A stretch of DNA of 64,000 nucleotides, taken from the NCBI GenBank assembly GCA_965219305.1, contig OZ244725.1:1736001-1800000 (forward strand), given 5' to 3'. The stretch comes from DATHTS01 sp965219305. GTDB taxonomy: Bacteria > Acidobacteriota > Blastocatellia > Pyrinomonadales > Pyrinomonadaceae. This document shows positions 34,651 to 43,093 of this stretch, one piece after another. Numbering within the stretch: position 1 is the stretch's first letter; each line of letters begins with the position of its first letter. A program made the position numbers and the translations under genes. The notes beneath the pieces were generated by a model. It made no database searches, was not told the origin of the DNA, and saw only the letters and a program-made list of their open reading frames with translations.

Positions 34651-36081
34651 ATGAACGAAGCGACGCTGGAAAAAATAAAAGAAGAACTTGACGAAAAGCT
34701 GACGGGACAAAAATTCGGCAAAGTTTTCACTCTTTCGCGGTTTGAGACGGCGATTGATTTTCGTCTGCCGGATTCGCGTTTTTTGTTTATCAGCGTCAAT
34801 CCCGTTTCGCCGAGAATTTATTTTATTCAGAGGCGTTTTAAGGATTTGGAAAAAAATTCGGGCAATCCGCCGCCGTTTGTTTTGATGGTGCGGAAAAGAT
34901 TGTCGAATGCGGTTTTACAGCGAATCGAAAAGATCGAAAATGAACGGATTCTGCATTTTTATCTCACGGCGCAGACTGAAGTCGGCGAAACGGAACATTA
35001 TGTTTTCGTCGTTCAATTAACGGGACGTTCTTCGAATCTTTTTCTGCTCAACGAAAAAAACGTCATTCTCGATTCATTACGCGAAAACACGGGCGACGGT
35101 CAGGAAATGGGCGATCTTTATAACGCTCCGGCGCGACCGGAACATTTTGTCAAAAGCCTCAAAAAGGAAGAAATTTTTCCGAAAGGCGAATTTGAAACAG
35201 TTTCCGAAGCATTAGACGATTTTTATCTCACACGCGAAGCCGAACAGCATTTTAAGTCAATCGCTAATTCCGCCGAAAGTAAATTGAACGCGGAGATCAA
35301 AAAGCACGAAAAGTTGCTGAAAAACTTGAATCTCGACTTGAAAAAACACGGCGACGCGGAAACTTGGAAACGTCTCGGCGATCTGCTTTTGGCGAACGTC
35401 GCCGATGCGATCCGCGAGGACGGAAAATTTTACGTTACAGATTATTACGACGAAAATCTGCCCGTCGTAGAGATCGAAGCCGAAGAAAATCAATCGCTGA
35501 CCGAAACCGCCGAAAGCTATTTCAAACGCTACACGAAAGCGCGAAATGCAAAGGAAGAAATCTCGAAACGTCTCGCGGAACTGGAAAAGGAAACCGAGAA
35601 ATTAAAAGTTCAAAAGGAAAAATTAAAAAAAGCGTTTGACGAAAGAGACGAAGATTTTTTCAAGCAATTTAAAGACGATAAAAAGGAAAATAAAAAATCA
35701 GGCAAAAAACAAAAACAAGACGCTTCAAAATCGCGCAGTTTTATGTCGTCCGACGGTTTTGAAATTCTCGTCGGCAAAGGTGCGAAAGACAATGATCTGC
35801 TGACATTTCGCGTTGCCAAATCCTACGATCTGTGGCTTCACGCGGCGGATTATCCCGGTTCGCACACGATCATCAAAAACCCGAACAAGTTGGAAATTCC
35901 GCCGAAAACTCTGGTCGAAGCGGCACAGCTTGCGGCGTTTTACAGTCAGGCGAAATCACAGCCGAAAGCCGCCGTTCATTACACGCAGAGAAAATTCGTC
36001 CACAAACCGAAAGGCGCGGTCGCGGGTTTGGTCAATCTTTCAAGCTTTAAAACAATTCTCGTTGAACCAAAAATGCTGTAA
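34651..36081 (+). CDS. rqcH: RqcH/Rqc2 (NFACT) homologue lacking the HhH domain
   Basis: This 476-residue protein has an NFACT-N domain (residues about 1-165, with NPPPFVLMVRKRLSNAVLQR, then VVQLTGRSSNLFLLNEKNVI). A long coiled coil (about 195-335, HEKLLKNLNLDLKKHGDAET, then YYDENLPVVEI) and an NFACT-R domain (GFEILVGKGAKDNDLLTFRV, then DLWLHAADYPGSHTIIKN) follow. The protein family adds C-terminal Ala tails to stalled nascent chains on 50S subunits. Usual bacterial length is about 570; here the helix-hairpin-helix segment between NFACT-N and the coil is missing. The Asp-Arg pair used for tRNA recruitment is Glu98-Arg99. Confidence 0.88.
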   Translation: MNEATLEKIKEELDEKLTGQKFGKVFTLSRFETAIDFRLPDSRFLFISVNPVSPRIYFIQRRFKDLEKNSGNPPPFVLMVRKRLSNAVLQRIEKIENERILHFYLTAQTEVGETEHYVFVVQLTGRSSNLFLLNEKNVILDSLRENTGDGQEMGDLYNAPARPEHFVKSLKKEEIFPKGEFETVSEALDDFYLTREAEQHFKSIANSAESKLNAEIKKHEKLLKNLNLDLKKHGDAETWKRLGDLLLANVADAIREDGKFYVTDYYDENLPVVEIEAEENQSLTETAESYFKRYTKARNAKEEISKRLAELEKETEKLKVQKEKLKKAFDERDEDFFKQFKDDKKENKKSGKKQKQDASKSRSFMSSDGFEILVGKGAKDNDLLTFRVAKSYDLWLHAADYPGSHTIIKNPNKLEIPPKTLVEAAQLAAFYSQAKSQPKAAVHYTQRKFVHKPKGAVAGLVNLSSFKTILVEPKML

Positions 36082-36116
36082 AACGTATTTCAAATCTTTC
36101 GCATCTTTAATAATAC

Positions 36117-36145
36117 TTGTAACTGTGGGTTCGGCGATTTATACT
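36117..36145 (+). promoter_or_regulatory. Sigma-70-type promoter for the HtrA gene
   Basis: TTGTAA (36117-36122) and TATACT (36140-36145) are 17 bases apart, about 40 bases before the ATG. A CGGCGAT/ATCGCCG dyad overlaps the -10 region and could be an operator or leader stem. Confidence 0.6.
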
Positions 36146-36186
36146 CAGAAAAGCAAGTTATCGCCGTAAATGTCAGTAAATTGGAT

Positions 36187-37713
36187 ATGAAAATAATGTT
36201 AGCAGTAAAAGATTTCAGAAAAAAACCGCTCAACTTTTTTGCGGTTTTGATGTTCGCCGTTTCGCTGTTTGTAATGGGAGCGACGGCGCAAGTGCCGGAA
36301 AGTTTAGCGAATAATGCTACGCCGGAGAAACTTTCGTCTTCGTTCGCCGAGATCAGCAAGCGCGTCAAAGCGGCGGTCGTCAATATAGATACGAAAGGAA
36401 AAATTCCAGATGTCGCCGTCAAAGACCCGCCGCCAAACGGGAGCGTTGACGACCTGATGGATTTTCTACGCAAACAACAACAGCGTCCGACGGCGGCGGT
36501 CGGCAGCGGATTTATTGTTGATAAATCGGGCTATATTATGACGAACAAACACGTCGTCGAAGATTCGTCGCGCATCACGGTTCGCTTAACGACCGACGAA
36601 GAATTTCAGGCGCACGTCGTCGGGTTGGACGAAGAAACCGATCTTGCGGTGCTGAAAATTGACGCGGGACGCGATCTGCCGTTTATCAAATTGGCGAATT
36701 CTGACAATGCGAGAATCGGCGATTGGGTTTTAGCGATCGGTTCGCCGTTCGGTCTGGCACAGACGATCACCGCCGGAATTATTTCGCAGACACAACGCGA
36801 AACGCCTTACGCCTCTGTTTTTCAAAAATTTATCCAAACCGACGCGGCGATTAATCGCGGAAATTCCGGTGGTCCGCTCGTAAATATGGACGGCGAAGTC
36901 GTCGGAATAAATTCGCAGATCGCCACTTCGACCGGAGATTATAACGGCATCGGTTTCGCGCTACCGTCAAACGAAGCGTCTTATGTTTATCGTCAAATCC
37001 TGGCAAACGGCAAAGTCAGACGCGGATTTCTCGGCGTTTCGCTCGATTCCGTTAAATCGGAATTTGCCAAAGTTTACGGCTTGAAAGATATGCGCGGCGC
37101 AATAATTTTGAACGTTACCGATAAAGAAAGTGCCGCCGGACGAGCCGGAATTCAGGCGAATGATGTGATCGTCGAATTTAATAATCAGCCGATTTCCAGC
37201 GCACAGGATTTGATCGCTAAAGTTGCTTCGACTGCGCCTAGTGAAACTGTAACCGTCGGTTTTCTGCGCGAAAACGGTCAGAATTTAGAACGCAAAAATG
37301 TTACTTTAAAACTCGACGAACGTCCCGGAAACGAAACCGTCGGCGATTTGGACACACCGAAAAAAATGCCGCTCGGACCGCGCGATACGCAAAAACCGCT
37401 CGGTTTGACGCTGACGGAATTGAACCCGAAAACCACCGAATCCGCTCGTTTTGAAAATGAAAAAGGATTGCTCGTCAAAAACATAAATCCCGCGAGTTAC
37501 ATAGCCGACGTGAAACTTTCAAACGGCACGGACGCTCTGCGCGAAGGCGATCTGATTCAGCGAATTAATCGTGTTCCGGTTTCCGATCTAAAAGCTTTTA
37601 ACGAAGTTGCCGGAAAATTGAAAACGGGAGATGCGGTCGTTTTGCACGTTTTATTTTTTAATCCCGGAACGAGAAGTCTGCAACCGAAGATCATTCAATT
37701 TACGGTTCAGTAA
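36187..37713 (+). CDS. HtrA/DegP-family periplasmic serine protease
   Basis: ATG 36187 is preferred to an in-frame TTG two codons upstream. The roughly 508-residue product has an export segment (KPLNFFAVLMFAVSLFVMGA) and a trypsin-like domain. The catalytic triad is His122 (TNKHVVED), Asp152 (EETDLAVLKI) and Ser227 (RGNSGGPL). Two PDZ domains follow (GFLGVSLDSVKSEFAKVYGL and then KGLLVKNINPASYIADVKL). It degrades or refolds damaged envelope proteins. It has its own promoter and is followed by a hairpin and an aldehyde dehydrogenase gene. Confidence 0.94.
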   Translation: MKIMLAVKDFRKKPLNFFAVLMFAVSLFVMGATAQVPESLANNATPEKLSSSFAEISKRVKAAVVNIDTKGKIPDVAVKDPPPNGSVDDLMDFLRKQQQRPTAAVGSGFIVDKSGYIMTNKHVVEDSSRITVRLTTDEEFQAHVVGLDEETDLAVLKIDAGRDLPFIKLANSDNARIGDWVLAIGSPFGLAQTITAGIISQTQRETPYASVFQKFIQTDAAINRGNSGGPLVNMDGEVVGINSQIATSTGDYNGIGFALPSNEASYVYRQILANGKVRRGFLGVSLDSVKSEFAKVYGLKDMRGAIILNVTDKESAAGRAGIQANDVIVEFNNQPISSAQDLIAKVASTAPSETVTVGFLRENGQNLERKNVTLKLDERPGNETVGDLDTPKKMPLGPRDTQKPLGLTLTELNPKTTESARFENEKGLLVKNINPASYIADVKLSNGTDALREGDLIQRINRVPVSDLKAFNEVAGKLKTGDAVVLHVLFFNPGTRSLQPKIIQFTVQ

Positions 37714-37721
37714 ATTTAGTT

Positions 37722-37779
37722 TCAAGTTCAAAGTTCAAAGTTGAAAGTTTGTCTGATAAACTTTCAACTTTGAACTTGA
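37722..37779. repeat. Heptamer-built intergenic hairpin, copy 1
   Basis: TTCAAAGTTGAAAGTTT (37734-37750) pairs perfectly with its complement at 37758-37774 around a 7-base loop. The left side contains AGTTCAA repeated with 7-base period, so it can also pair one unit out of register. It lies between the HtrA and aldehyde dehydrogenase genes and has no T-run. Confidence 0.8.
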
Positions 37780-37799
37780 CTATTTTAAAAGGAAAATTT

Positions 37800-39332
37800 A
37801 TGGCAAAAATAACAGAAGCAAATAATAATAAAAATACAAAAACACAAACATATAAAAATTACATCGGCGGCGAATGGATAGAAAGCGCGTCAGGCGAATA
37901 TTTCGACAACGTAAATCCGGCGGACACGACTGACATTGTCGGACGTTTTCCGAAATCTGCGAAAGAAGACGTTGATCAAGCGGTTGCGGCGGCGAAAGAT
38001 GCGGCGACGAAATGGCGCAGAACGCCCGCGCCGAAACGTGCTGAACTTTTGTTCAAATTGGGCGAGATTTTGCGCGACAACAAAGAGCAGTTCACGCGCG
38101 AGATGACGCGCGAGATGGGCAAAGTCTTAAAAGAAGCGGGTGGCGACGTGCAGGAAGCGATTGACTGCACATATTACACGGCGGGCGAAGGTCGCAGACT
38201 TCACGGTTTTACGACGAAAGCCGAAATGCCGAACAAATACGCGATGTGCGAACGTCAACCCGTCGGTCTTTGCGGCTTGATTACGCCGTTTAATTTCCCG
38301 ATGGCGATTCCGTCTTGGAAATTGATTCCCGCTTTGGTTTGCGGAAACACGGTCGTGATGAAATCCGGCGAAGACGTGCCGCTTTCGACGATCAATCTCG
38401 TCAAAGCGTGCGAACAAGCCGGAATTCCGAAAGGCGTGATAAACGTCGTCAACGGATTTAGCGAACCGGGCGAAGCATTGGTCAAACACGACGACGTGCG
38501 CCTTATTTCCTTCACGGGTTCGACCGACACGGGCAGAATCATCGCCGAACAATGCGCGAGAGATAACAAAATCGTTTCATTAGAAATGGGCGGAAAAAAC
38601 GCGATTATCGTTATGGACGACGCGGACATTGACAACGCCGTCGAAGGTTCGCTGTGGGGCGCGTTCGGAACTTCGGGACAACGCTGCACGGCTTCGTCGC
38701 GCCTTGTCGTTCACAAAAAAGTTTATAAGAAATTCTGCGAAAAGCTCGTCGAAAAAGTCAAACAATTAAAAGTCGGCAACGGTCTCGATGCGAAAACCGA
38801 AGTCGGTCCGGTGATTAATCAGCAGGCGATGGACAAAATAATATCTTACATCGAAATCGGCAAAAATGAAGACAAAGCGACACTCGCGTGCGGCGGAAAC
38901 GCGCTGACGAAAGGCGATTACAAAAACGGTTACTTCATCGAACCGACTGTTTTCACCGACGTTCAGCCCGGAATGAGAATCGAGCAGGAAGAAATCTTCG
39001 GACCTGTAACGGACGTTATCCCGTTCTCGACGCTCGACGAAGCAATCGAGATCGTCAACGGCGTGAAATACGGCTTGAGTTCGGCGATATATACGCAAGA
39101 TGTCAATCAGGCGTTCTACGCGACGCAGGAACTTTACACGGGAATCGTTTACATCAATTCGGCGACCATCGGTGCGGAAGTTCATCTCCCGTTCGGCGGC
39201 ACGAAAGGCACAGGCAACGGACACCGCGAAGCCGGAACGCAGGTTCTCGACATCTTCTCGGAGTGGAAATCAATCTATGTTGATTATTCGGGCAAACTGC
39301 AAAAGGCGCAGATTGATGAAGTAGAGATTTAA
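37800..39332 (+). CDS. NAD(P)-dependent aldehyde dehydrogenase
   Basis: ATG 37800 has AAGGAAAA in front; an in-frame start at 37749 lies inside the hairpin and was rejected. The 510-residue product has the ALDH signature. GLITPFNFPMAIPSWKLIPA is the cofactor/oxyanion region, and FTGSTDTGRIIAEQ is the Rossmann turn. Catalytic Glu262 lies in SLEMGGKNA and nucleophile Cys296 in SGQRCTASSR. LPFGGTKGTGNGHREAG is near the end. The best match by eye is to 2,5-dioxovalerate/aminoadipate-semialdehyde-type enzymes, but the substrate is not decidable. The truncated saccharopine-dehydrogenase-like gene at the start would fit lysine breakdown, though the two are distant. Confidence 0.93.
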   Translation: MAKITEANNNKNTKTQTYKNYIGGEWIESASGEYFDNVNPADTTDIVGRFPKSAKEDVDQAVAAAKDAATKWRRTPAPKRAELLFKLGEILRDNKEQFTREMTREMGKVLKEAGGDVQEAIDCTYYTAGEGRRLHGFTTKAEMPNKYAMCERQPVGLCGLITPFNFPMAIPSWKLIPALVCGNTVVMKSGEDVPLSTINLVKACEQAGIPKGVINVVNGFSEPGEALVKHDDVRLISFTGSTDTGRIIAEQCARDNKIVSLEMGGKNAIIVMDDADIDNAVEGSLWGAFGTSGQRCTASSRLVVHKKVYKKFCEKLVEKVKQLKVGNGLDAKTEVGPVINQQAMDKIISYIEIGKNEDKATLACGGNALTKGDYKNGYFIEPTVFTDVQPGMRIEQEEIFGPVTDVIPFSTLDEAIEIVNGVKYGLSSAIYTQDVNQAFYATQELYTGIVYINSATIGAEVHLPFGGTKGTGNGHREAGTQVLDIFSEWKSIYVDYSGKLQKAQIDEVEI

Positions 39333-39337
39333 CTTTT

Positions 39338-39907
39338 GTGGAAATATTCGTTTCAAAATCAAAAATTGTTAAGGCAATTTTGTTGGGAATTTTAATGACT
39401 TTCGCCGCGCTATTTGTTGCGGTGAAAGTTTTTTATATTTTATTTCCGGCAGATCGAAGCGTTTTGACTTCCTCGTTCGACATACAAATAATTCCGCTTT
39501 TCGTTGGTATAGTCAGCATTATCGGTTTTTTTATGTTCGGCGCAATGACGATAATTTTTATTTCGAGATTGTTTTACAACGAGCCGCAAGTGATTATTAA
39601 TCTGGAAGGAATCGAAGATAAAAGGCTCGGCACAGGATTCATCGAATGGAAAGAAATCGGCTTTTTTTGGTGGAACGAAACGCAATATGCGTCTTGGTTG
39701 ACGATTAATTTATATTCGCCGGAAAAGTATTTCAGCAAATTGTCCGGTTTTCAAATGTTTTTGCGAAAAGCGAACGGGCAAAAAGGAAATAACGATTTGC
39801 GAATTCGTTTTACCGATTTGGACACGCCGATTGGCGAAGTTTGGGATTTTATCGAAGAAAACGTCATCAAACCGCGCAAAATGGAAGAAATGGCTTTTGA
39901 ACCGTAG
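39338..39907 (+). CDS. STM3941-like membrane protein
   Basis: This 189-residue protein has a GTG start 5 bases after the aldehyde dehydrogenase stop. Two transmembrane helices (about residues 10-33 and 48-73) precede a soluble domain. That domain has LFYNEPQVIINLEGIEDKRL, then FIEWKEIGFFWWNETQYASW, then DLRIRFTDLDTPIGEVWDFI, the pattern of the STM3941 family (a PH-like domain after two helices). Function unknown. Coupling to the dehydrogenase may be only transcriptional. Confidence 0.7.
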   Translation: MEIFVSKSKIVKAILLGILMTFAALFVAVKVFYILFPADRSVLTSSFDIQIIPLFVGIVSIIGFFMFGAMTIIFISRLFYNEPQVIINLEGIEDKRLGTGFIEWKEIGFFWWNETQYASWLTINLYSPEKYFSKLSGFQMFLRKANGQKGNNDLRIRFTDLDTPIGEVWDFIEENVIKPRKMEEMAFEP

Positions 39908-39971
39908 AAATTGAGGTCTGAAAACACCGAAAAAACCGGAATTTTGAGAATTTCCAAAACAGCTTGAAAAT

Positions 39972-40563
39972 TTATAGATGCTGTTTCCGTCAAACGGCAT
40001 CTGGAAATGTCGGGCGAGAATTTTATTTTCGGCAATGCAGCTTTGGGAGAATCCGTCGAAGTCAAGATATTTGGTTGAAGATTTAAAACAAATCGGTGTC
40101 GGCGTTGAAAATGTTCTGGTCAAAGATGTAACTATCAAAAAAGAAACGGGATTTTTAACAAATTTTCAAAAGGAAGTTATAAAATCGTCATCCGCGTCGA
40201 AAATCTGGAATTGATGCCGAACGTGCTTGGAGCAATCGCCGCGCAAAAAAATTGCCGACTCGTTTTTACGGAATGAATTTTTGATGAAGAAGAAGCGCGT
40301 ATCGAACTTGCGCGTGAAGCATTGGTTAAGGCCAAACGAAAAGCCGACGCGATGGTGGAAGCCGTCAGCTTTGAAATCGTCGGAATTAAAAATTGCACCG
40401 ATGTTTATGATAAATTGCCGAAAATTCAACCATTTTCCGAAGATTTCTCGGCAGTGAGAATGAAAAGACAAATTGATTCGGCAGACATCGGAGCGCGATT
40501 TCAAAACGAAAACAAAGTTTCATCACCAGTTTCCGTCGAATTTATAATTACAAAAAGTGCCTG
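39972..40563 (+). pseudogene. Decayed SIMPL-domain (DUF541) protein gene
   Basis: Pieces of one protein appear in different frames. DAVSVKRHLEMSGENFIFGN is near 39978, LVEDLKQIGVGVENVLVKDV near 40072, and YKIVIRVENLELMPNVLGAI near 40176. After an in-frame TGA at 40274-40276, DEEEARIELAREALVKAKRK continues the same frame to a stop at 40561-40563. This order (SGE start, 'gI...nv...dv', 'Y-x-I-x-x-R-V', 'eA...A-x-x-K-A-x-A') is the SIMPL/DUF541 pattern. The N-terminal anchor is lost and at least two frameshifts are present. Sequencing error could explain one defect, but not all of them plausibly. Confidence 0.75.
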
Positions 40564-40605
40564 AAAATTATAAGTCTTTAAGATTTATCCTGATAAACTT
40601 CAAAT

Positions 40606-40824
40606 TTATTTGTGCCGAAATGTAATTCTGCCTTTTGTTAAATCATAAGGCGACATTTCGATATCAACGCGGTCGCCGACGAGAACGCGAATTCTGTGGC
40701 GGCGCATTCTACCTGAAATTTGCGCCCAAACAATGTGATCGGTGTTATTTACCTGCACTTTGAAACTCGCATCGCGCTGTTTGTCAATTACTACTCCGCC
40801 TACTTCTACTAATTCTTCTTTCAT
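40606..40824 (-). CDS. infA: Translation initiation factor IF-1
   Basis: This 72-residue protein matches IF-1 with its single S1/OB fold: VEVGGVVIDKQRDASFKVQV, then NTDHIVWAQISGRMRRHRIR, then VGDRVDIEMSPYDLTKGRIT and the final FRHK. It binds the 30S A site and assists IF-2, whose gene is also in this window. The location is unusual, since infA commonly lies in the ribosomal-protein spc operon. Here it follows an RRM gene. Confidence 0.95.
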   Translation of the reverse strand: MKEELVEVGGVVIDKQRDASFKVQVNNTDHIVWAQISGRMRRHRIRVLVGDRVDIEMSPYDLTKGRITFRHK

Positions 40825-40884
40825 ACTATTTTCAATTTTTACTTTTTATTGATGTCTGAATAATGACAATTGATTTTTTAACTT

Positions 40885-40924
40885 GGAAATATCTCCGGCA
40901 AAAAGTGTAACCGGAGATATTTCC
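40885..40924. repeat. Perfect 14-base inverted repeat between the RRM gene and infA
   Basis: GGAAATATCTCCGG and CCGGAGATATTTCC flank a 12-base loop. On the minus strand it lies after the RRM gene stop and could end or stabilise that transcript, although the T-run is missing. Confidence 0.7.
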
Positions 40925-40954
40925 CCCGAAATTTTTAATAAAACTTTTTAATTA

Positions 40955-41242
40955 TTACCAACGTGAACCGCCGCCGCCGCCGGAAGCGCGATTTTCACGA
41001 GGTTTTGCTTCGTTTACTTTCAACTGACGACCGTCAATTTCTTCACCGTCGAGTTGTTCGATAGCTTTTTTGGCTTCTTCATCGCTCGACATTTCGACAA
41101 ACGCGAATCCGCGTGAACGTCCGGTTTCGCGGTCTTCGATGATATTTGTTGATTCGACTGTTCCGAATTCTGCGAACATTTCTTCCAAATCCTGTGTGCT
41201 TGTGTTGAAGGAAAGATTTCCCACGTATAATTTACTTGACAT
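40955..41242 (-). CDS. RRM-type RNA-binding protein
   Basis: This 95-residue protein is a single RNA-recognition motif. RNP2 is KLYVGNLSF and RNP1 is RSRGFAFVEM, with helix SDEEAKKAIEQL and a final KVNEAKPRENRASGGGGG tail. This is the form of the bacterial (cyanobacterial-type) RNA-binding proteins with a short glycine-rich end. Such proteins often respond to cold or bind mRNA. It lies upstream of infA on the same strand, 130 bases away, with an inverted repeat between. Confidence 0.94.
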   Translation of the reverse strand: MSSKLYVGNLSFNTSTQDLEEMFAEFGTVESTNIIEDRETGRSRGFAFVEMSSDEEAKKAIEQLDGEEIDGRQLKVNEAKPRENRASGGGGGSRW

Positions 41243-41575
41243 AATGTTTTTTACCTTTTCCCGGATTTACGGGAACTCCAAAGAAGTGTCGAATCAATTT
41301 AACTTCGGAGAAAAAAACGGTGTTCTAACGAAGGATCGGTTTCGGTAACTCAAAATTTAAGAGCGACTTCTGTAACTAAAAATGAACCTGCTCTCAAACT
41401 TATCTAAAAAACCGTCTTTTGACGAGCGCGCCGGAATCCGACACAAGAGAAGGACTTATATTATTAGGATGCGCTTTTCGTTAGATATTTGCAAGCCGAT
41501 TTTCCAAATAAGTTTTTTTGAAGTTTGAGAATATTCAGATTTAACAAATCCGACGCTCTCAAACTTTGGCGTAAT
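41243..41575. other. 333-base region upstream of the RRM gene
   Basis: There is no gene here. TCTCAAACTT occurs at 41556-41565 and its reverse complement AAGTTTGAGA at 41521-41530, making a hairpin; CTCAAACTT recurs near 41393-41401. A TAATAT-like -10 on the minus strand near 41458 would give the RRM mRNA a leader of about 200 bases. No riboswitch is recognised. Confidence 0.35.
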
Positions 41576-42463
41576 TTAGTCTTCTAAATATCCGAACTTT
41601 CCTGTTTGATAATCTTCAAACGCCTGTTTGATCTCTTCCTGTGTGTTCATCAAAAAAGGACCGTAAGCGGCAATCGGTTCATTAAGCGGTTCGCCGCTCA
41701 TCACCAAAATAACGCTGTCCTGTTCGGCTTCGACACGGATTTCCTCGCCATCGTTTTTGAACAAAACAAAATTATCAGCGGGAACGGTTTCCGCTTCGTT
41801 TATTTTCGCCTGCCCTTCGATCATCACCATCGCCGTCGTATAATTTTCCGGCAGATTTAAGGTTAATGCACTTCCCTTTTTTAACTTCAAATTATAAAGA
41901 TGAACCGGAGAAAACGTCGTCGCCGCGCCTTTTGTTTCATCGAAATTTCCGGCGATAACTTCAACCGAACCGCCGCCGCCGGGCAGATCGAACTTGCCCA
42001 TTTCCGCGTTCGTGATTGCCTGATAATTCGGTTTCGTCATCTTATCTTTCGACGGAAGATTGACCCAAAGTTGAACCATCTGAAACAAACCGCCGTTTCG
42101 ATTAAATTCTTCTTCGTGATATTCCTTATGCAAAACTCCCGAACCGGCGGTCATCCATTGAACGTCGCCTTCGCCGATCGTTCCGCCGCCGCCGTGACTG
42201 TCGTGATGCGAAATTTTTCCTTTGTAGGCAATCGTCACTGTTTCAAAACCGCGATGCGGATGAACTCCGACACCGAGCAAATTCGTGCTTGGCGGAAACT
42301 CGAACTTCGCATTGTAATCAAGCAAATAAAACGGACTCATTCGTTGTCCGGTTAAAACTTGATTCGGGAAAAATCCGTGAACCTTAAAACCGTCGCCAAC
42401 CCAATGTGTCGGCGGCGGTGCGAAAATCCGCTCTACTGTTTTGGTTTTATTTGTATTTTCCAT
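41576..42463 (-). CDS. Pirin-family protein
   Basis: This 295-residue bicupin shows the pirin pattern. FAPPPTHWVGDGFKVHGFFP starts it, and LLGVGVHPHRGFETVTIAY carries metal-binding histidines. ISHHDSHGGGGTIGEGDVQW, WMTAGSGVLHKEY and MVQLWVNLPSKDKM follow. The second cupin and PLNEPIAAYGPFLMNTQEEI near the end complete it. Pirins bind Fe(II) and can act as quercetinases or co-regulators under oxidative stress. It follows the MarR gene on the same strand; a palindrome matching the MarR operator lies between them. Confidence 0.94.
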   Translation of the reverse strand: MENTNKTKTVERIFAPPPTHWVGDGFKVHGFFPNQVLTGQRMSPFYLLDYNAKFEFPPSTNLLGVGVHPHRGFETVTIAYKGKISHHDSHGGGGTIGEGDVQWMTAGSGVLHKEYHEEEFNRNGGLFQMVQLWVNLPSKDKMTKPNYQAITNAEMGKFDLPGGGGSVEVIAGNFDETKGAATTFSPVHLYNLKLKKGSALTLNLPENYTTAMVMIEGQAKINEAETVPADNFVLFKNDGEEIRVEAEQDSVILVMSGEPLNEPIAAYGPFLMNTQEEIKQAFEDYQTGKFGYLED

Positions 42464-42504
42464 TTTATCTTTTCACTCCTTTTAATTATTTGTTGGCTCA
42501 TTAT

Positions 42505-42516
42505 TTGTTATAACAA
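42505..42516. promoter_or_regulatory. MarR-type operator before pirin
   Basis: TTGTTATAACAA is a perfect 12-base palindrome 42 bases upstream of the pirin ATG. It differs by one base from the left arm of the operator upstream of the MarR gene (TTGTTACAACAA). Confidence 0.55.
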
Positions 42517-42534
42517 GTATTTAAACAAAAAATT

Positions 42535-43017
42535 TTAATCGTTCATCTCGATCACGCCGCAACGCAGTTTTTCCAGCATTTCGATCAGCTTTTCAAGTTC
42601 TTCATCATCACAACCGCCGAGCAGATTTTTATGAAAATTTTCCATAAGCTTTTCAAGATCAGATAACAAATCCAAACCTTCTTTCGTAATACAAACCGTG
42701 ACAAGCCGCCGGTCTTCGATGCCGCGCTCGCGGCAAACCAGATCTCTCGATTCCAGACGATCAAGCATTCGCGTAACGTCAGGAACAAATGTCAGCATCC
42801 GTTCGCCGATTTCCCTGTTGATCAAACCTTCCTTTTCCGCGCCGCGCAAGATTCGCAAAACATTATATTGCGGCGGCGTGATCCCAAACGGTTTGAGCGT
42901 GTCGGTGAGTTTTTTCGTTAAAAAATCCGACGTTCTCTGCAAATTCAAAAAAGCCTCGCTCGACAAACTGTCGAACGGTTTTGTCTGTTTAATTTCCTGT
43001 CTTAACAAACCAGCCAT
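42535..43017 (-). CDS. MarR-family transcriptional regulator
   Basis: ATG 43017 (MAGLLRQEIKQTKPF) is preferred; an in-frame start at 43062 would lie upstream of the promoter -10. The 160-residue product has the MarR winged helix-turn-helix. LKPFGITPPQYNVLRIL is the first part, INREIGERMLTFVPDVTRML the recognition helix region, and LVCRERGIEDRRLVTVCITK the wing with its D-R-R. The last 40 residues are the dimerisation helices. It probably represses its own gene and pirin. Likely ligands (phenolics or oxidants) are not deducible. Confidence 0.93.
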   Translation of the reverse strand: MAGLLRQEIKQTKPFDSLSSEAFLNLQRTSDFLTKKLTDTLKPFGITPPQYNVLRILRGAEKEGLINREIGERMLTFVPDVTRMLDRLESRDLVCRERGIEDRRLVTVCITKEGLDLLSDLEKLMENFHKNLLGGCDDEELEKLIEMLEKLRCGVIEMND

Positions 43018-43054
43018 TGTTACAACAATACTTGTTGTAACAACTATTGTCAAG
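43017..43054 (-). promoter_or_regulatory. MarR gene promoter with overlapping operator
   Basis: On the minus strand TTGACA and TATTGT are 17 bases apart. Two 12-base arms, TTGTTACAACAA (43017-43028) and TTGTTGTAACAA (43032-43043), are exact reverse complements of each other around a 3-base centre. They cover the -10, the start codon's first base and the spacer. Binding there would block transcription, so autorepression is expected. Confidence 0.75.
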
Positions 43055-43093
43055 TTCAGCATTGCAATCTGAGGTTAAATATTAAATTATCCG

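Noticed and set aside
38127..39324. Several overlapping frames on both strands across the aldehyde dehydrogenase
   Set aside because: They are Arg-rich shadow frames; the dehydrogenase with full catalytic set explains the region.
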